Of a DNA stretch of 64,000 nt, positions 31,492 to 43,816 are shown one piece after another. Position 1 is the first letter of the stretch. Every line of letters starts with the position of its first letter. The position numbers were made by a program, and so were the translations under genes. The stretch lies in the NCBI RefSeq assembly GCF_963966145.1, contig NC_091049.1:7316001-7380000 (forward strand), read 5' to 3'. The stretch comes from Tenebrio molitor (lineage: Eukaryota; Arthropoda; Insecta; Coleoptera; Tenebrionidae). Under the pieces are notes generated by a model, which did not search any database, was not told where the DNA came from, and worked only from the letters and a program-made list of their open reading frames with translations.

Positions 31492-32015
31492 TATATCTGT
31501 CCCGAGGTATATTCGGAAGAGAATCGCCCGAAAAAACTTTTCCCCAAGGGAAATTATATCGATAATTTTCCCTAGGGAAAATTTCCGCTTAATTAAATTG
31601 TGATTGGTTGCTATTCAAACAATTCGGAGTTGTGATTTGTCAATATAAATCATGTGACATTTGAGGGCCATTCTCATATATAATATACCAAGGGACAGAT
31701 ATATTGCCGGAAATTTTTTCGAGCAGTCCTGACAGACGAGTGTTTGTCGCAAGAAAATTACATGAGGGCGTCAGCCCGAGGGTAATTTTGAGCGACAAAC
31801 ACGAGTGTTGGACTGCAAGAAAAAATTTCTGGCGATATATATCTGTCCCGAGGTATATTCGGAAAAGAATCGCCCGAAAAAACTTTTCCCTAGGTAAATT
31901 ATAACGGAAATTTTCCCTAGGGAAAATTTCCGCTTAATTAAATTGTGATTGGTTGCTGTTCAAATAATTCGGAGTTGTGATTTGTCAATATAAATCATGT
32001 GACATTTGAGGGCGA
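31492..32015. repeat. Tandem palindromic units: rest of unit 1 and complete unit 2
   Basis: A tail of about 170 bp (CCTAGGGAAAATTTCCGC..., GACATTTGAGGGC) at 31505-31672 recurs at 31860-32015. Unit 2 starts at 31680 with palindrome 5 (31683-31859), whose full apex is GAGGGCGTCAGCCCGAGGG. So a unit of about 335 bp is repeated directly. Confidence 0.75.
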
Positions 32016-32116
32016 TTCTCGCAGTAATTCGAACCCGAGACGACTTGGATTCAACGCGAATATCTTACCAACAAGCCTATAATGGATTTTATACAGTCGT
32101 TTTCGGATTGAATATA

Positions 32117-33687
32117 CAGGGTTATTATAAATGTTTGTAGTCCAAGTAGGCCATGAATTTGTGCCGCCTTGTTTCGATTCTGCACTGTATCTAGTGGAAT
32201 ATTGGCATGAGTGAGCTTCTGACCAACTGAAACTGTAAAAGTCACTGTCAATGTCAAATCACTGATTACCGCATTTTATTCCTTGGAATCAAAATAAGTC
32301 TTTAGTAAATGTTAAGAGTGTTAAGACCACAGACGACCATAGCAGACGACGATGAGTATACAACAGTGATCAAGGTTAGGTTAGTAAAATTCTGTAAGTT
32401 TCAAGTAAATTTATTTTCAGGTTAACTGTTCTCTTCCAAATTCTCTTCTAATTATCAGTTTCTCCTAAACACATTTTTTTAGGATTGCAATGGGGTACAC
32501 CGTGGAACAGGCTACTTTCATTATTATTTCATTTTATTAAAATGGTGTACGAGATGAAAACAGAATGCAATCATGTAAGGATCAATATCTTGCAAAGTTT
32601 CCTAATTTAGAGATAGAGGAACAATCTTTAATGACCCACATTCTATGGATTGTGAATAGACAAAACTAGAGATGTGTTAAAGGAAAAGTCATCGAGAAGC
32701 CTTCAAGTTGATGAAGTTTTGAGAGAGAGAATGGAACAAAATTCCAGAACATCATTGCACAGTCAGGTGTAGCACTGAGCACATGTCAGAAAATTGTGAA
32801 GAAAAGATTAAATTTGCACCCTTATAAAATGTCATTGTTTCAAGAACTGAAACCAGCAGATTATCCACGTTGTGTTGCATATTGCAGCTGGTTTTTAAAC
32901 CACATGAATGATAACAGAACTTTGGATTTGTCATTCTTTTCAAACAAGGCATGGTCCTGCTGTAAGTTCATAACCTGATTGTAGTCAGGGAGACGTTAGA
33001 ACTAATAAGTATACCTCCTCTTCCATATTTGTTGCTGATTTCGTTAATGACTATTCCACGCCCATCTTGTGTATCCTGCCCCTGCACATTATAACATTGG
33101 AAATCATTTAATGCACATCAACAACAATAAAACCTTGCTGGACAGTTAAATAGCTTTAATTTGTTGCCATATAACACATAAATAAAATGTCTATTTACAA
33201 TGATTTAATTGTCTCATTTTCCATCAACAGTTTTGGAATCTTGTGGTACCTAACATTGTTTCCTCGAAACTTTTAAAACAAAAATGATTCAGTACCCATT
33301 CAATAATTTAGCAGCAACAATTCAGTTCTACACACCTGTGGTTGAACATCAGTGGATAAGTTTACAAAACTGAAATAGAGAAAATTAAATCGTATGAGAT
33401 GGATTGAACCATATGAACTTTAAAGTTCACTTTGATAACAAATCCCGTCTTGATGGATTTTAGTCACTGTTACTCACGGTATTAAAACGTTGGAACAATC
33501 TCTTTAAACGAATCTTCACTGTTGTGGTTAATAATTCAAAGAATTTTTTGAAGGTAAACATAACCTCCTAATGTCAAGAATAATAATCTACTTCGTATCA
33601 TTTTCGTATTGAACTATGGAACGGCAAAAGAAAAAAAAATCATTTGTTTTCATGGGCTCGTTGACTACAAACATTTATAATAACCCG
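32117..33687 (+). mobile_element. Mariner-like element (1571 bp)
   Basis: Ends CAGGGTTATTATAAATGTTT and the complement finishing ATTTATAATAACCCG, flanked by TA (32115-32116, 33688-33689). Contains a broken transposase in its left half; the right half has stops in every frame. Confidence 0.85.
32490..32975 (+). pseudogene. Mariner-type transposase relic
   Basis: Pieces in several frames starting at ATG 32490 (MGYTVEQATFIII) include a helix-turn-helix region (VALSTCQKIVKKRLNLHPYK), ELKPADYPRCVAYCSWFLNH and LDLSFFSNKAW, where the family normally has the first catalytic Asp in a DE(A)W context. Here the residue before the aligned K is Asn, so the catalytic Asp is absent. Multiple stops. The downstream DDE half is not readable. 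Confidence 0.7.
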
Positions 33688-34048
33688 TACATATTGTATT
33701 GTCTATGATAATTTTCTTATTGATTAAAAAAATGAAACTTAATTATGGTGTACATAACAATTATTGTATCTAAATTTATTTCTTAAAGATAAACACGCAC
33801 GTAATACGCTCGACCAGCGCTTAAATTTAATAACGAATAACGCATTTTGACTTTTGAGCAGTGGCGGCTCGTGGGTTTTATTGTTGAGGTGGCAAACTTG
33901 AACAAACATAGTAATAATAAATACACCATAATAATAATTTTTTTAAATACACTATACCGGGTGCCCCAAAATGCTTACCAGTACGTTGTTAAGTAAAAAT
34001 ATCAGGTAAAAATATTCAATCTTCTTTTTTGTAGAAGATATGAACCTA
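33688..34048. other. Interval with a single mariner-like end
   Basis: ACTATACCGGGTGCCCCAAA at about 33952 looks like one terminus of a TA-inserting element; I found no partner. Otherwise nothing. Confidence 0.35.
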
Positions 34049-34293
34049 CTGTCGCGAGCAATAAATTTTGGTCGTCAATGTCATTTCAAAATTTGGTTAG
34101 ATTATCACAAATTTAAAAAATTTCCCTGCCTGATTATGCCCATGTCAAAAAAATGAGAACAAAATGACAATTAATGTCATACAACATGATGATAGGTTAT
34201 GACATTTACGAGTTTTACGACTGTTTTACAATTGAGCATTTTCAATTGCGTCAAAGAATGACCTTGGCGACCAAAATTTATTGCTCGCGACTG
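34049..34293. mobile_element. TA-flanked MITE (245 bp)
   Basis: Ends CTGTCGCGAGCAATAAATTT and AAATTTATTGCTCGCGACTG with TA at 34047-34048 and 34294-34295. Non-coding. Confidence 0.75.
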
Positions 34294-34671
34294 TACATAA
34301 TATTTGTTGTATTTTGATTTTTGGTGTCGTTCGATACAAAGGGCAATATTTTTAAGATCATTATATCTTAAACGCGACTAAACCGTGTTTTCTGTTTCAA
34401 CAGCAAATAGCATGCAAGGCCAACAAAACAACAAAAACAACCTAAAAAAATCGCTTGGTAACTAGCCCCATCTGTTGCAAAATTTTTAACATAAATCTTT
34501 ATGGGTTGATGGGGAAACCGTGTTTTTTTGTCAGTTTGACGGAAAAATGTGAACCGGACTTGATACTACTCTTTCGACTGTTGGAGAAAATTCGAAATTT
34601 AAGTAATAGTTATTGACCATGAAATGTTCAACTCCACGTGAATAACGTTTAGTTATGCTCTAACCCACCTC
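34294..34671. other. Interval without a recognised gene
   Basis: Nothing recognised up to the conserved LINE tail. Confidence 0.4.
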
Positions 34672-35523
34672 CACCCGGCGGCACGGCAATTTTGCCGGAG
34701 TACATACACTATTACGGATAATACTATCAAGTAATAGTGCAGTGCTTATCAACATAATTACCGGCGTCTCGCCTCCGCATTTTGACTTTTTTGTGTTTTA
34801 TGTTCTGTGTCAATGTTAAGGAATTTCCTCACGATGTGACATGAGTATAATAATATACCTTTTTGAATTTCAACCACCAATGTGTTCTCTAAGTCCAAAA
34901 TTTTTAAATTTTTAAAAAGAGATTGGGGTACTATTCCTGTTGCTGAAATTATAAATGGTAAAATCGAAATTTTTTCTAAACACCAAAGATTTCTCATAGC
35001 AACGGAGAGTTCTAAATATTTATTAATTTTTGTATTATATGTCTGTGTTATATTGTGTGAATTTGGAACAGCTATATCTAAAAGATATGCTTGCTTTTGT
35101 TGTTTATTTAAAATAATAATGTCTGGTCTGTTATGCTGAATGTGAATGTCAGTTAAAACTGTCCGATCAAAATATAATTTGTAATTGTCATTTTCTAAAC
35201 AACTTTCTGGTTTATAAATGTAATGTGGTTGTGTATCCTTTAATAAATTGAATTTAACTGCTAAATTCATGTGTATAATTTTTGCGAATATATCATGACG
35301 TTTTTTATATTCGCTTTGAGCCAAAACGGTGCAAGAAGAAATGATATGTTCAATGGTTTCCCCTTCAGTTCCGCAAATCCTACATTTATCAATGATCGAT
35401 TGTATGTAATTATTTTCAATATACATATAATGTTTTCTGGGTCTTCGTGAAGTGCGAATAAAAACTATATTGTGTTTCTCCTGTGACAAGAGTTTTTTAT
35501 TGATACCTAACAATTTTTCTTAA
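34672..35523 (-). pseudogene. R2/R4-like LINE, endonuclease-bearing C-terminus and 3' tail
   Basis: The minus frame 35513-34758 (251 codons, no proper start; 5' truncated at about 35523) holds a CCHC finger (C44, C47, H56, C61) and the restriction-like endonuclease core with RPD131 and D146 (LLDIAVP). These follow the RT in R2, R4/Dong and related LINEs and cut the target DNA. The tail 34672-34757 is the same GC-rich 3' UTR seen at 4732 and 5925. The frame is intact as far as it goes, which makes it the best reference for the other two copies. Confidence 0.8.
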
Positions 35524-36277
35524 TCTACCCATCACCAAATTTATTTACAATATAAAACAATCTTACCTGTAACAAGAGAAACGGCATTAAAGCTATTACT
35601 CGACGTGCTTTCGTTAATTTCGCTGGCTGTTCGTTGGCTACCATACCATGGCTACACAATCACAATACACATGCGCAAACAACAAAACTTTTGAACGATT
35701 GAGAGTAACGAGACAGCAATATGTTACATCTCTTTATTATTAAGGTTCTCGATGATAAATAAGGTAGCGACAACTCATTGTTCGTTTTTGAGACGCCAAA
35801 TTAAAAGAGAGGACATATCGACAAATGCCGTGAGTGTGACAAAGACAGTGTTATACACAATTTTGAGGGATGTTTGTATCGTGTCACGGGATGTTTGTAT
35901 CGTGTCGAACAGATTAACTTGCATAGACGCCAAATTAAGTGAGATGGAAATATTGGCGCAACCGTTGTCGTTACCTTTTATAATCGAGAACCTTATTTAT
36001 TATTGCTTGCCAGCGCTTCAGCGGCATTACTCTCAACTATTATCCCTACTCCCGATATTTTTTAAAGAGTGAATATCCCCTGTGTGGGCCGTTCTGTGCA
36101 GCGGCCTGTGGCGTGTGTTGTTATTTATTAATGTTTTAATAGTGTTTGCTGTTTGGTACATCAAATTGTTTTTAACGGGTAAGTAAATGTCTTGATATTT
36201 ATTAAATGTTATAAGTAAAATATAATTTGTCTGCTTTCCGTTCATTTTCAAAGGTTGTGTCGAAAATTAAAGTCTAG
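35524..36277. repeat. Interval with an inverted repeat (about 35731-36003)
   Basis: AAGGTTCTCGAT near 35742 and ATCGAGAACCTT near 35983 are inverted, with further weaker pairing inside (GTAGCGACAAC/GTTGTCGTTAC). A GGATGTTTGTATCGTGTC segment is duplicated at 35869 and 35888. No gene is credible. Confidence 0.45.
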
Positions 36278-36658
36278 TATAATTCAGAATAAGTGGCATC
36301 GCGGTAGGCGTTGAGTCTCTAAAGTGAGCTTTATATTATGTCAAAGAATTTAGTAAACATGTGAAACCGTCATTACTTTATTCTGAGGTTATGCATTACA
36401 TAATTTTGACATGGTTTTCACCCACAGCAGAGATAACCTCCAGACAAATAATACATTTTTCATAAATGAAAGAAGGAAATTCCAAATACTTATAACAAGA
36501 AAATAAACACAAAACGATTCCAATGATAATATCAAGGCCAAATTAAAAACGAAGGTTACCAACAGCATCGAAACTAGGGTATTATTAGCAAGGGTCTTGC
36601 TGCCAACGTAAATTTGAATTTCCAAGGCCTACCGCGATGCCACTTATTCTGAATTATA
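36278..36658. mobile_element. TIR element (381 bp)
   Basis: Ends TATAATTCAGAATAAGTGGC and GCCACTTATTCTGAATTATA, with the repeat extending over CATCGCGGTAGGC. A third half-copy, in direct orientation with upstream flank, lies at 37100-37171. Confidence 0.7.
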
Positions 36659-36803
36659 ATATACCTATTATACCTAAACAATTGTCAGTGTCAAAATCGG
36701 GTATAAAAGTAGTTCGTATCGCTTTAAAATGGAAAATTAAGAAATTAGATCTACATTACGTACCGCGTACCCCAATTTGAGGTGAGCACCTTCATAAAAT
36801 TCT

Positions 36804-37094
36804 GGTAATTGTTCACTTTAACTACTTCTGGAATTTTCGCGTTTTTTCTGGCTAGACAGCCTCAGGGCGTCGTCCTAGATCGCGTCCCACCATTCAAACC
36901 TTGTGCAAATGCCTTTTTTTTTTCTCTCTTGTTGTGTTTCAACGTCGCGCCAAGTCTTAGTATAATTAAAGGGGAAGGAAAATTTTCATTTGCACAAGGT
37001 TTGACTGGTGGGAAACGATGTAGGAGGACGTCCTGAGGCTGTCTAGCCAGAAAAAACGCGAAGATTCCAGAAGTAGTTAAAGTGAACAATTACC
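36804..37094. mobile_element. Near-perfect palindromic MITE (291 bp)
   Basis: Arms of about 110 bp start GGTAATTGTTCACTTTAACT on both strands. The same peptide can be read from both strands, which is a consequence of the palindrome, not coding. Confidence 0.75.
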
Positions 37095-37099
37095 CGTTA

Positions 37100-37171
37100 A
37101 TTTTCAAAGGTTGTGTCGAAAATTAAAGTCTAGTATAATTCAGAATAAGTGGCATCGCGGTAGGCGTTGAG
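37100..37171. repeat. Direct repeat of 36244-36315
   Basis: About 70 bp (TTCAAAGGTTGTGTCGAAAA... to GGTAGGCGTTGAG) repeated in the same orientation; it spans the left end of the element at 36278 plus its left flank. Confidence 0.7.
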
Positions 37172-37398
37172 CCAAAATTCTTCAATAAACGCTTGTTAAC
37201 GCCATACAACGAAATTTTTTTCTGATTTTGACACTGACAATTGTTTATGAAAAAAAAAGGACTGTAATGGCCAATCTCACCGTCGTAGTTTAAAATTAAA
37301 GAGAGCTTAAAACCTTGGTTACAATTATTAAAATCGGGTAATCTTGTAGTTTACGTCGCCCAAACTGCGCATCTCCCACGCGCAGCCCCGTTGATGTA

Positions 37399-38129
37399 CC
37401 GGGTGGGGCATCGTATACGCGCACGCGAGAAATCGCGACTTCTAATTAAATAAAATTGTTGAAATTTTTCAGACTTACCTGGCTACTGGTAACGTACATT
37501 TCATAATTTTTCACTTACAAACAAAGCCAAAAAAAAATAAAATGTAAATTTCAACCAAAAAGTCAAATTCTGATTTTTATACTAACCTACCCAGATTCAC
37601 TTCCTATAATTATTTACAAAATCTACGGAAAAAAATACCAATTAGATTTTGAATTAAACGCAGTTTTACATTTCAACTTTCAAAATCATTTTTATTTATG
37701 ACCTGCTACTTGTGCTGTCGTAAATTTAGGTGACAATGGAAACTGTCAATTTTATGGCAAAAAGGTTTAAAACGGTCGGCTATACCTTTGTTGGGAAATT
37801 ATACCATTGTGCCGTAAATCACCCGTCTGGTTTACGTTTAAATAAAAAAGCGAATTATTTAGCTAACCAAGTCAAAATTTGTAATTGTGCCACCAAGGTT
37901 TGATGGGCTAGCAGATACAGATTCATTTAGTGTAAAAACTTTATAGGTAAATTAACAGTTAATTTCAGAAAACTAATAAAACTGTTACGGCCTTATTTAT
38001 TAACAAAAATTTTTTTAAAAATTCTCAAATATACCTTATCAATAATTAGTCAGGTATATAAAATTTCGCCAATTTTATTTAATTAGAAGTCGCGATTTCT
38101 GGCGTGCGCGTATACGATGCCCCACCCGG
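37399..38129. mobile_element. TA-flanked TIR element (731 bp)
   Basis: About 60-bp inverted ends start CCGGGTGGGGCATCGTATAC, with TA at 37397-37398 and 38130-38131. No transposase recognised inside. Confidence 0.8.
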
Positions 38130-38702
38130 TAGAAATGCTCTGCATTGTTGCCAGATATTAATGGTGATATGGTGATGTATGTGTATGATTCCAATACGTT
38201 TGTTAATTGATCTGATTCTCTGGTTTAGTTTGTGTTTGGTGCTTTTCTTTTATTAACTTTGTTTTGGAACAGTGGGTGGTAGAGGGGCTACTGCACAAAG
38301 TATAATGGTATAATTAAAATTGCCGTCACGTGATCTTAATTGTGAATTTTCTCTTATTAAATACAAATAAATAAGTCTTGAGTAAAAGATTTGTAACTAT
38401 TTTTAAATTGTGTATAATATTCTGCTACAATTTTGTTCTCTTTAGTATTGGTCATTTTTAAATTTATTCAAAAAAAAATATTAATCATTAAATATAATGT
38501 GCCATTGATGTTACAAAGATTGGGCGACTCTGTTATGTTTAGTTTAGTATGGTAAAGAGTTAATGATTTTTAAAATGTTGACAAACGAAATCACAATCGG
38601 AAAAATCTTCAAAACTCGCAGTTAATCCATTTTGTCGATTTTGACTAATTTATCACTTCATGGACTAAATATAATTATTCTAATTTAATAAATCGAGAAA
38701 TT

Positions 38703-38915
38703 ATGCCTGATTTACTAAAAAAAAGCAAAAACAATATAAGAAGAAAACATAATTGTAATGAGGGAGTAAATGATATGAATAACATGTTTTTTACTTTATT
38801 TGTAAAAACAAAAGGTAATATAAGTCATGATATTAAATTTAATTATGATTTTATGCCAATTTTCTCTGAGGAAGGAATTCCTTGTGTTGAAAAAAAATTA
38901 AAAAAAAAAACGTGA
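38703..38915 (+). CDS. Hypothetical 70-residue ORF
   Basis: ATG-started and Lys/Asn-rich (MPDLLKKSKNNIRRKHNCN..., FFTLFVKTKGN). No family recognised; no equivalent in copy A. AT bias like its surroundings, so chance is possible. Confidence 0.25.
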   Translation: MPDLLKKSKNNIRRKHNCNEGVNDMNNMFFTLFVKTKGNISHDIKFNYDFMPIFSEEGIPCVEKKLKKKT

Positions 38916-39048
38916 AAACAATTATGAAGAGAATTATCAATTCCTAAAGCTTGTTTTAAATTTGTATTATTGATAGGTAATCTATTCACAAGCCAGATTG
39001 CGGACTCTAATTATTCCATGTTCAGTACCGTTGATGTATACAAGTATA

Positions 39049-39965
39049 CAGTGAGCGGCAAAAGTATGGAATAAATTCCTTAAAAATTAAACAAAATTTT
39101 TTTCAAAAAAATCTTTGGACAGGTCAATTTTAGTTTATAAAAATACATATTTTAGTACCAAACAAAATGCCAAGCAGTCATTTGTTTTTGAGTTATGATG
39201 TCATCGATAGTTTTTTTAAATAGAAACCCCCAATTTTTTTTCTTGATTCTGATAGCCCCTTTAATTGTCTAAATGACAGTATAAAAATTTTGTTACCTTA
39301 CATAAGGAAATTTTTGAGAAAAAAAATCATAAAGTTGGAAAAAATAAATTTTATAACGAACAAAAACAAGTCAAAAAATCAAGTAGGTAAATCAAACAGT
39401 CAAATGTTACTGTCAATTTCATTCGTATGTGTTATTTGTGTTACAAAACGTTTTCGAAAATGACTCATTTAACAGAAACACAACGTATAGAAATTTTAAT
39501 TTTGATTGGGTGCGGGGATAAAACTAGATTAAACTAAAACAGGGGGAATTTCTTCATAAACTTGCTTATTGTCAACAAGCTGGAGGATGGCAATTCGAAC
39601 ATTTAATTCCATAATTTTAAGTACTTGCTAACACAGTTTTTGACTTGTTTTTGTTCGTTATAAAATTTATTTTTTCCAACTTTATTATTTTTTTTCTCAA
39701 AAATTTCCTTATGTAAGGTAACAAAATTTTTATACTATCATTTAGACAATTAAAGGGGCTATCAGAATTAAGAAAAAAAATAGGGGGTTTACATTTAAAA
39801 AAACTATCGATGACGTCATAACTCGAAAACAAATGACTGCTTGGAATTTTCTTTGGTACTAAAATATGTATTTTTATAAACTAAAATTGACCTATCCCAA
39901 GATTTTTTTGAAAAAAATTTTGTTCAATTTTTAATGAATTTATTCCATACTTTTGCCGCTCACTG
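39049..39965 (+). mobile_element. Mariner-like element (917 bp) with about 350-bp inverted ends
   Basis: Ends CAGTGAGCGGCAAAAGTATG, TA at 39047-39048 and 39966-39967. The short middle keeps the first about 23 codons of a transposase from ATG 39460 (MTHLTETQRIEILILIGCGD) and a C-terminal piece (AGGWQFEHLI) ending at about 39613. The DDE core has been deleted. Confidence 0.85.
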
Positions 39966-40203
39966 TATAAAAAAAGCTTCACCGGGGTTGTGGATGCTGG
40001 AAAGGTGTTTTTATTGTTAAGCTTTTGTCTGTTGTTATTTGGCGTTTTTTTGTTCATGTGTTGATGTAAATTACGTATTATGCTGTTATACCCACACTAT
40101 ACAGTTTATATTAGGACTTATGTAAGCCCAAAATGGCATGACATTAATAAATGTTGATTTTATTTCATACTTCCCTGACCTTGTGCTTATTAAAAAAATA
40201 ATA

Positions 40204-40527
40204 CAGTTGGTTGCAAAAAAAAACGGAAAATGTCAAAAACTATGTTGACGTTTTTCCTTAAAATTTTGTTAATGTAAAACTGTCGACAGGTCGGCAAGGT
40301 TAGAATTTCTTGTCACTGTACTTTTTACTACTCCAAATTCTGCATCTAGATCCGTAATTTTTCTATCATTTTCTAAATGGCCGGCGATGATAGCTCTGTC
40401 TGTTTCAGATAAATGAGGCATTTTGGTAAAAAAAAAAATTACATTAATTTTTTGAAAACTGTCAATGTCATCAGATTTTGTTCACACTATAAAAAGTTTC
40501 ATTTTCCGTTTTTTCTGCAACCAACTG
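40204..40527 (-). mobile_element. Tc1/mariner-like MITE (324 bp) with transposase N-terminus
   Basis: Ends CAGTTGGTTGCAAAAAA and its complement, TA at 40202-40203 and 40528-40529. On the minus strand from ATG 40421, about 37 codons begin MPHLSETDRAIIAGHLEND and continue as a helix-turn-helix; the rest is deleted. Confidence 0.85.
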
Positions 40528-40591
40528 TACATTTTTTGTATTATGTTTAGGTCTCCAGATTGTTTTACATTATTCTTATTGTTTCTAGCCG

Positions 40592-42592
40592 ATGAGTTAT
40601 CATCTAGAAAAACGAGCAAGAATGGAAGGAGGAAGTGCAAATGAGGTACAAAGAAAGGCAAGTTTAATAAATGTAGTCTCATACCTGTTTATGTAGCATT
40701 TCTGTTCTTGCATGGTTATGTGATATATGTTTTTATCTTTTCAGAGCACATCACCAAAGAAAATATGTAATTTGTCCACACAATCATTTAGTAAAATCAT
40801 ACACATTGCTGCGTTTGTGGATAAGACGCTATTTATTAAAGCGTTTCTTGAAGCAGATGATGAAGTGATAGTAGCTTTGGCGCCTCGCCGCTTTGGGAAA
40901 TCAACAAACATGGACATGGTGAAAGAATTCCTAACAGGGAACAAAAAACTCTTCCAAGACAATCAGTTAAAAATATGGCAAGAGCAAAGGATTTTTTTTG
41001 ATAAGTACTGCCAAGAGACTCCTGTCATATACGTGGACTTTAAAAATATCACTGGTGAAACTAAAGATGAACTCCTTCAATCATTAAAGCATCTCATTTA
41101 CTGTGCATTTAATGAACATCAGTATCTTGTGAAAAAGATGGATGGAAAATATTCTTGGTCAGATACGAAATTGCAGGTTCTGGGCTGTATTGAAGAATTT
41201 GAGAAGTATTGGAAAACTTCTGAAAATTTAAGTCGAAATGATGTGATTAATGGATTGAAGCGCTTATCTCGCTGTTTACATGTGTACCATAACAAACTCG
41301 TTTATGTATTAATTGATGAATTCGATTCTCCTATCATGAACATCATCGTCAAGCAATCAACTTCAAAGAATGGTGTTCTGGACGAAACCATCTATGTTAT
41401 CGGTCGCATCATGTCCATTACGTTCAAAAACAACGAACATCTCAACAGAGGGTTAATAAATGCCTGTGTCCCCGTCACAGAACAAGTTTTATCTGGCGAC
41501 GCGAACAACATCCAGTATTATCAGTTTTTGAGAAAACCTAGATTTTCTCCTTATTTTGGATTTACAGATACAGAAGTGAAGAGTCTGCTTGAAAAAGAAG
41601 AATTTGCTACTTTTAATAATGACCAAGTAAAAAAGTGGTACAATGGTTATAAATTAGTGGATGATGAAGGGGACTATGCCATTTATAGCTGTTATTCAGT
41701 TTTAAAATATTTGAGCACAAGTCACGAAATGAAGAAACCATGCTTTGACAATTACTGGGTTGACTCGGACAGCATCACTCACCTAAAACATCTGTTTGGA
41801 CATTATTGGATTCGTGAATTGATTGAAGATCTTATTGATGGAGAAGAGATCGAAATAAAGGCCATTCAAAAATTTTCGAAAGAAAACATAATTGCGTTAA
41901 TCAACTTGATTCATCAAGAACTTAAATTTATAAATATGTCACATGCATATCTTTTCCTCCAATTTTTGACCGAAAATGGATACTTGAATGTTTTACGCAC
42001 TAGCACTGATAATTAAAGAATCACCATTCGGATTCCAAATCAAGAAATTAGGACGTTGTTTCAGGAAAAATGTTATGATGTAGAATTGTTTTCAAAGAAA
42101 CACCAGCTTTTAGATGAAAATATTGAGGGCTATTTGGTTGCATTAGAATCAGTGCTAACAAGAGAAGACAAAAATGTATTTAAAGAATATGCAAAGGCTG
42201 TCTCTAAATTGTTTGATGGAGCCATAATGCCCCAAAATGAGGACGAATTTCATAGTATTCTCTTTGTTTTGGCATATAATGTTAAAGATTATATAGTTCG
42301 CAGTGAACTAAGCATCTCCCGAACAAAATCTAAAGGAAGACCTCCTCTTCTTGATTTGCTTATGATTTTGAATGAAGCTGGCTTGATTGTGGAATTAAAA
42401 TTTGCCGACCAATCATCAGAGGCCGCTCTTTCTCAAATTACAACGCGACAGTATGTATCAAGCTTCGACAACTACAAAAATGTCACAAAGAAAATTCTTA
42501 TGGGTTTGCATATGACTAAAGAAGGGAAAGTTAGTCTGACTTACACTATTGGCGATTCACGTCCAGAAACTGTTACCAGCCATGATGAATAG
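40592..42592 (+). pseudogene. AAA-ATPase-like / PD-(D/E)XK nuclease gene, copy B, one nonsense mutation
   Basis: Exon 1 40592-40645, intron 40646-40744, exon 2 from 40745; splice sites and phase match copy A. P-loop (APRRFGKST), Walker B (VLIDEFD) and nuclease residues (LLDLLMI, VELKF, QY) are all preserved. At 42014-42016 a TAA replaces the CAA of copy A, separating the ATPase part from the last about 190 codons including the nuclease. The rest of the frame is open to the TAG at 42590. Otherwise the copies differ mainly by scattered substitutions. This pattern suggests a recent loss after a period of conservation, or readthrough in a recent duplicate. Confidence 0.85.
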
Positions 42593-42799
42593 ACTGTTGA
42601 TGGCACAGACGTCTTTTTTTTTATTTGTATTGCCATTGTATTACCATTGTTAAATGAATAAAATAATTATAATGGTGTTTTTCGCGTTTAAATTTTTATA
42701 AACACAATAGAACTGCATGAGTCTGTGTTGGGAATTTAGCTTTAGGCAACTTTGGGAGTTTCTGGTGTTCCTTTAGTTGGTGGTAAGGTTATTTTTAAT

Positions 42800-43816
42800 G
42801 GGTCGTAATTAACGCCCAGTAATTTAAAGCGGTTTGCAGATTAAAAAAATACTAAATGTTCTATAAAAAAATAAAAATGCAGTATGAAATAATAGAAAAT
42901 GCCTTATATTTTTTATAAAATCACAATATAAAAAATACAACTTGCACGTTAAGTTCTGGTCGGTATTTTAATCAAATGTGCACCCAAAAAATATATAAAT
43001 GCTCGATAATTTACGTTCACTATTGAATGAAATTTTGCATTTTACAGTAATGCAAATAAACGGGCGTTTGCTTACCGACGATCGACGAACAGTACCTACA
43101 TAACCTCACAAAACGAAGCGGGCATGTTCCATGTTCTGATCTGCAGTGCGGGAATAGGTGTGTTATTATTAACCCGTACTGTTTTTAAAATCGATATGAG
43201 TGGCAGTGAGATTCCTCAATACAGTTCTTCAGAAAATGTGTTTTTGTTTTTGAATTGTTAGACTTTTTGTTTTGTATTACATATTTTATTAAATTAGTGT
43301 TTATTTTGTGTTCACTGATTTTTTATTTTCAGTGAAAATGTATAGGTAAGTACCTACTCTTTGTGGGCTTTGAACTTTTTTATGGATAAAATCATCATTT
43401 TTATTGAAGGGTAAGTATTCTTTCACCATCAAGCTTCTACTGAACATTCATTATATGTACATTTATCGAGCATTTATAATATTTTACCGAATATTTAATA
43501 ATTTAGGAAGCATTAGAATTTGGTACTGAGCATTCGTTACATTTATTGAGCCTATATTTTTATATCGAATATTTATTAATTTAGGAAGCATGTGAATTTG
43601 GTATGGAGCAATCATTTTATTTATCAAGTGTCTATTATTTTTATCGAATATTTATTATTTTAACAAGCATGTAAATTTTATATCGAGCATTCATTACATT
43701 TATCGGGCGTCTATTATTTTTATCGAATATTTAGTTTCTTGTCATGCATTTGAATAAATTAACTGGAAAATGTAACATGCATTGGGAATAAAATATCGAG
43801 CATTTAATTTGTTCCC
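42800..43816. mobile_element. About 1-kb insertion with 7-9 bp target duplication and internal tandem repeats
   Basis: Copy A reads ATTTTTAAT once; copy B has it on both sides of this block (42791-42799, 43817-43825), so the block is an insertion with up to 9 bp duplicated. Ends are GGGTCG and GTTCCC, with little inverted repeat. From about 43480 to 43740 four diverged units of roughly 79 bp occur, each with ATCGAATATTTA and AGCAT elements. Superfamily uncertain; the duplication length would suit hAT or P types. Confidence 0.65.

Noticed and set aside
36809..37089. Two similar 75-codon ORFs on opposite strands
   Set aside because: Artefact of the near-perfect palindrome at 36804-37094.
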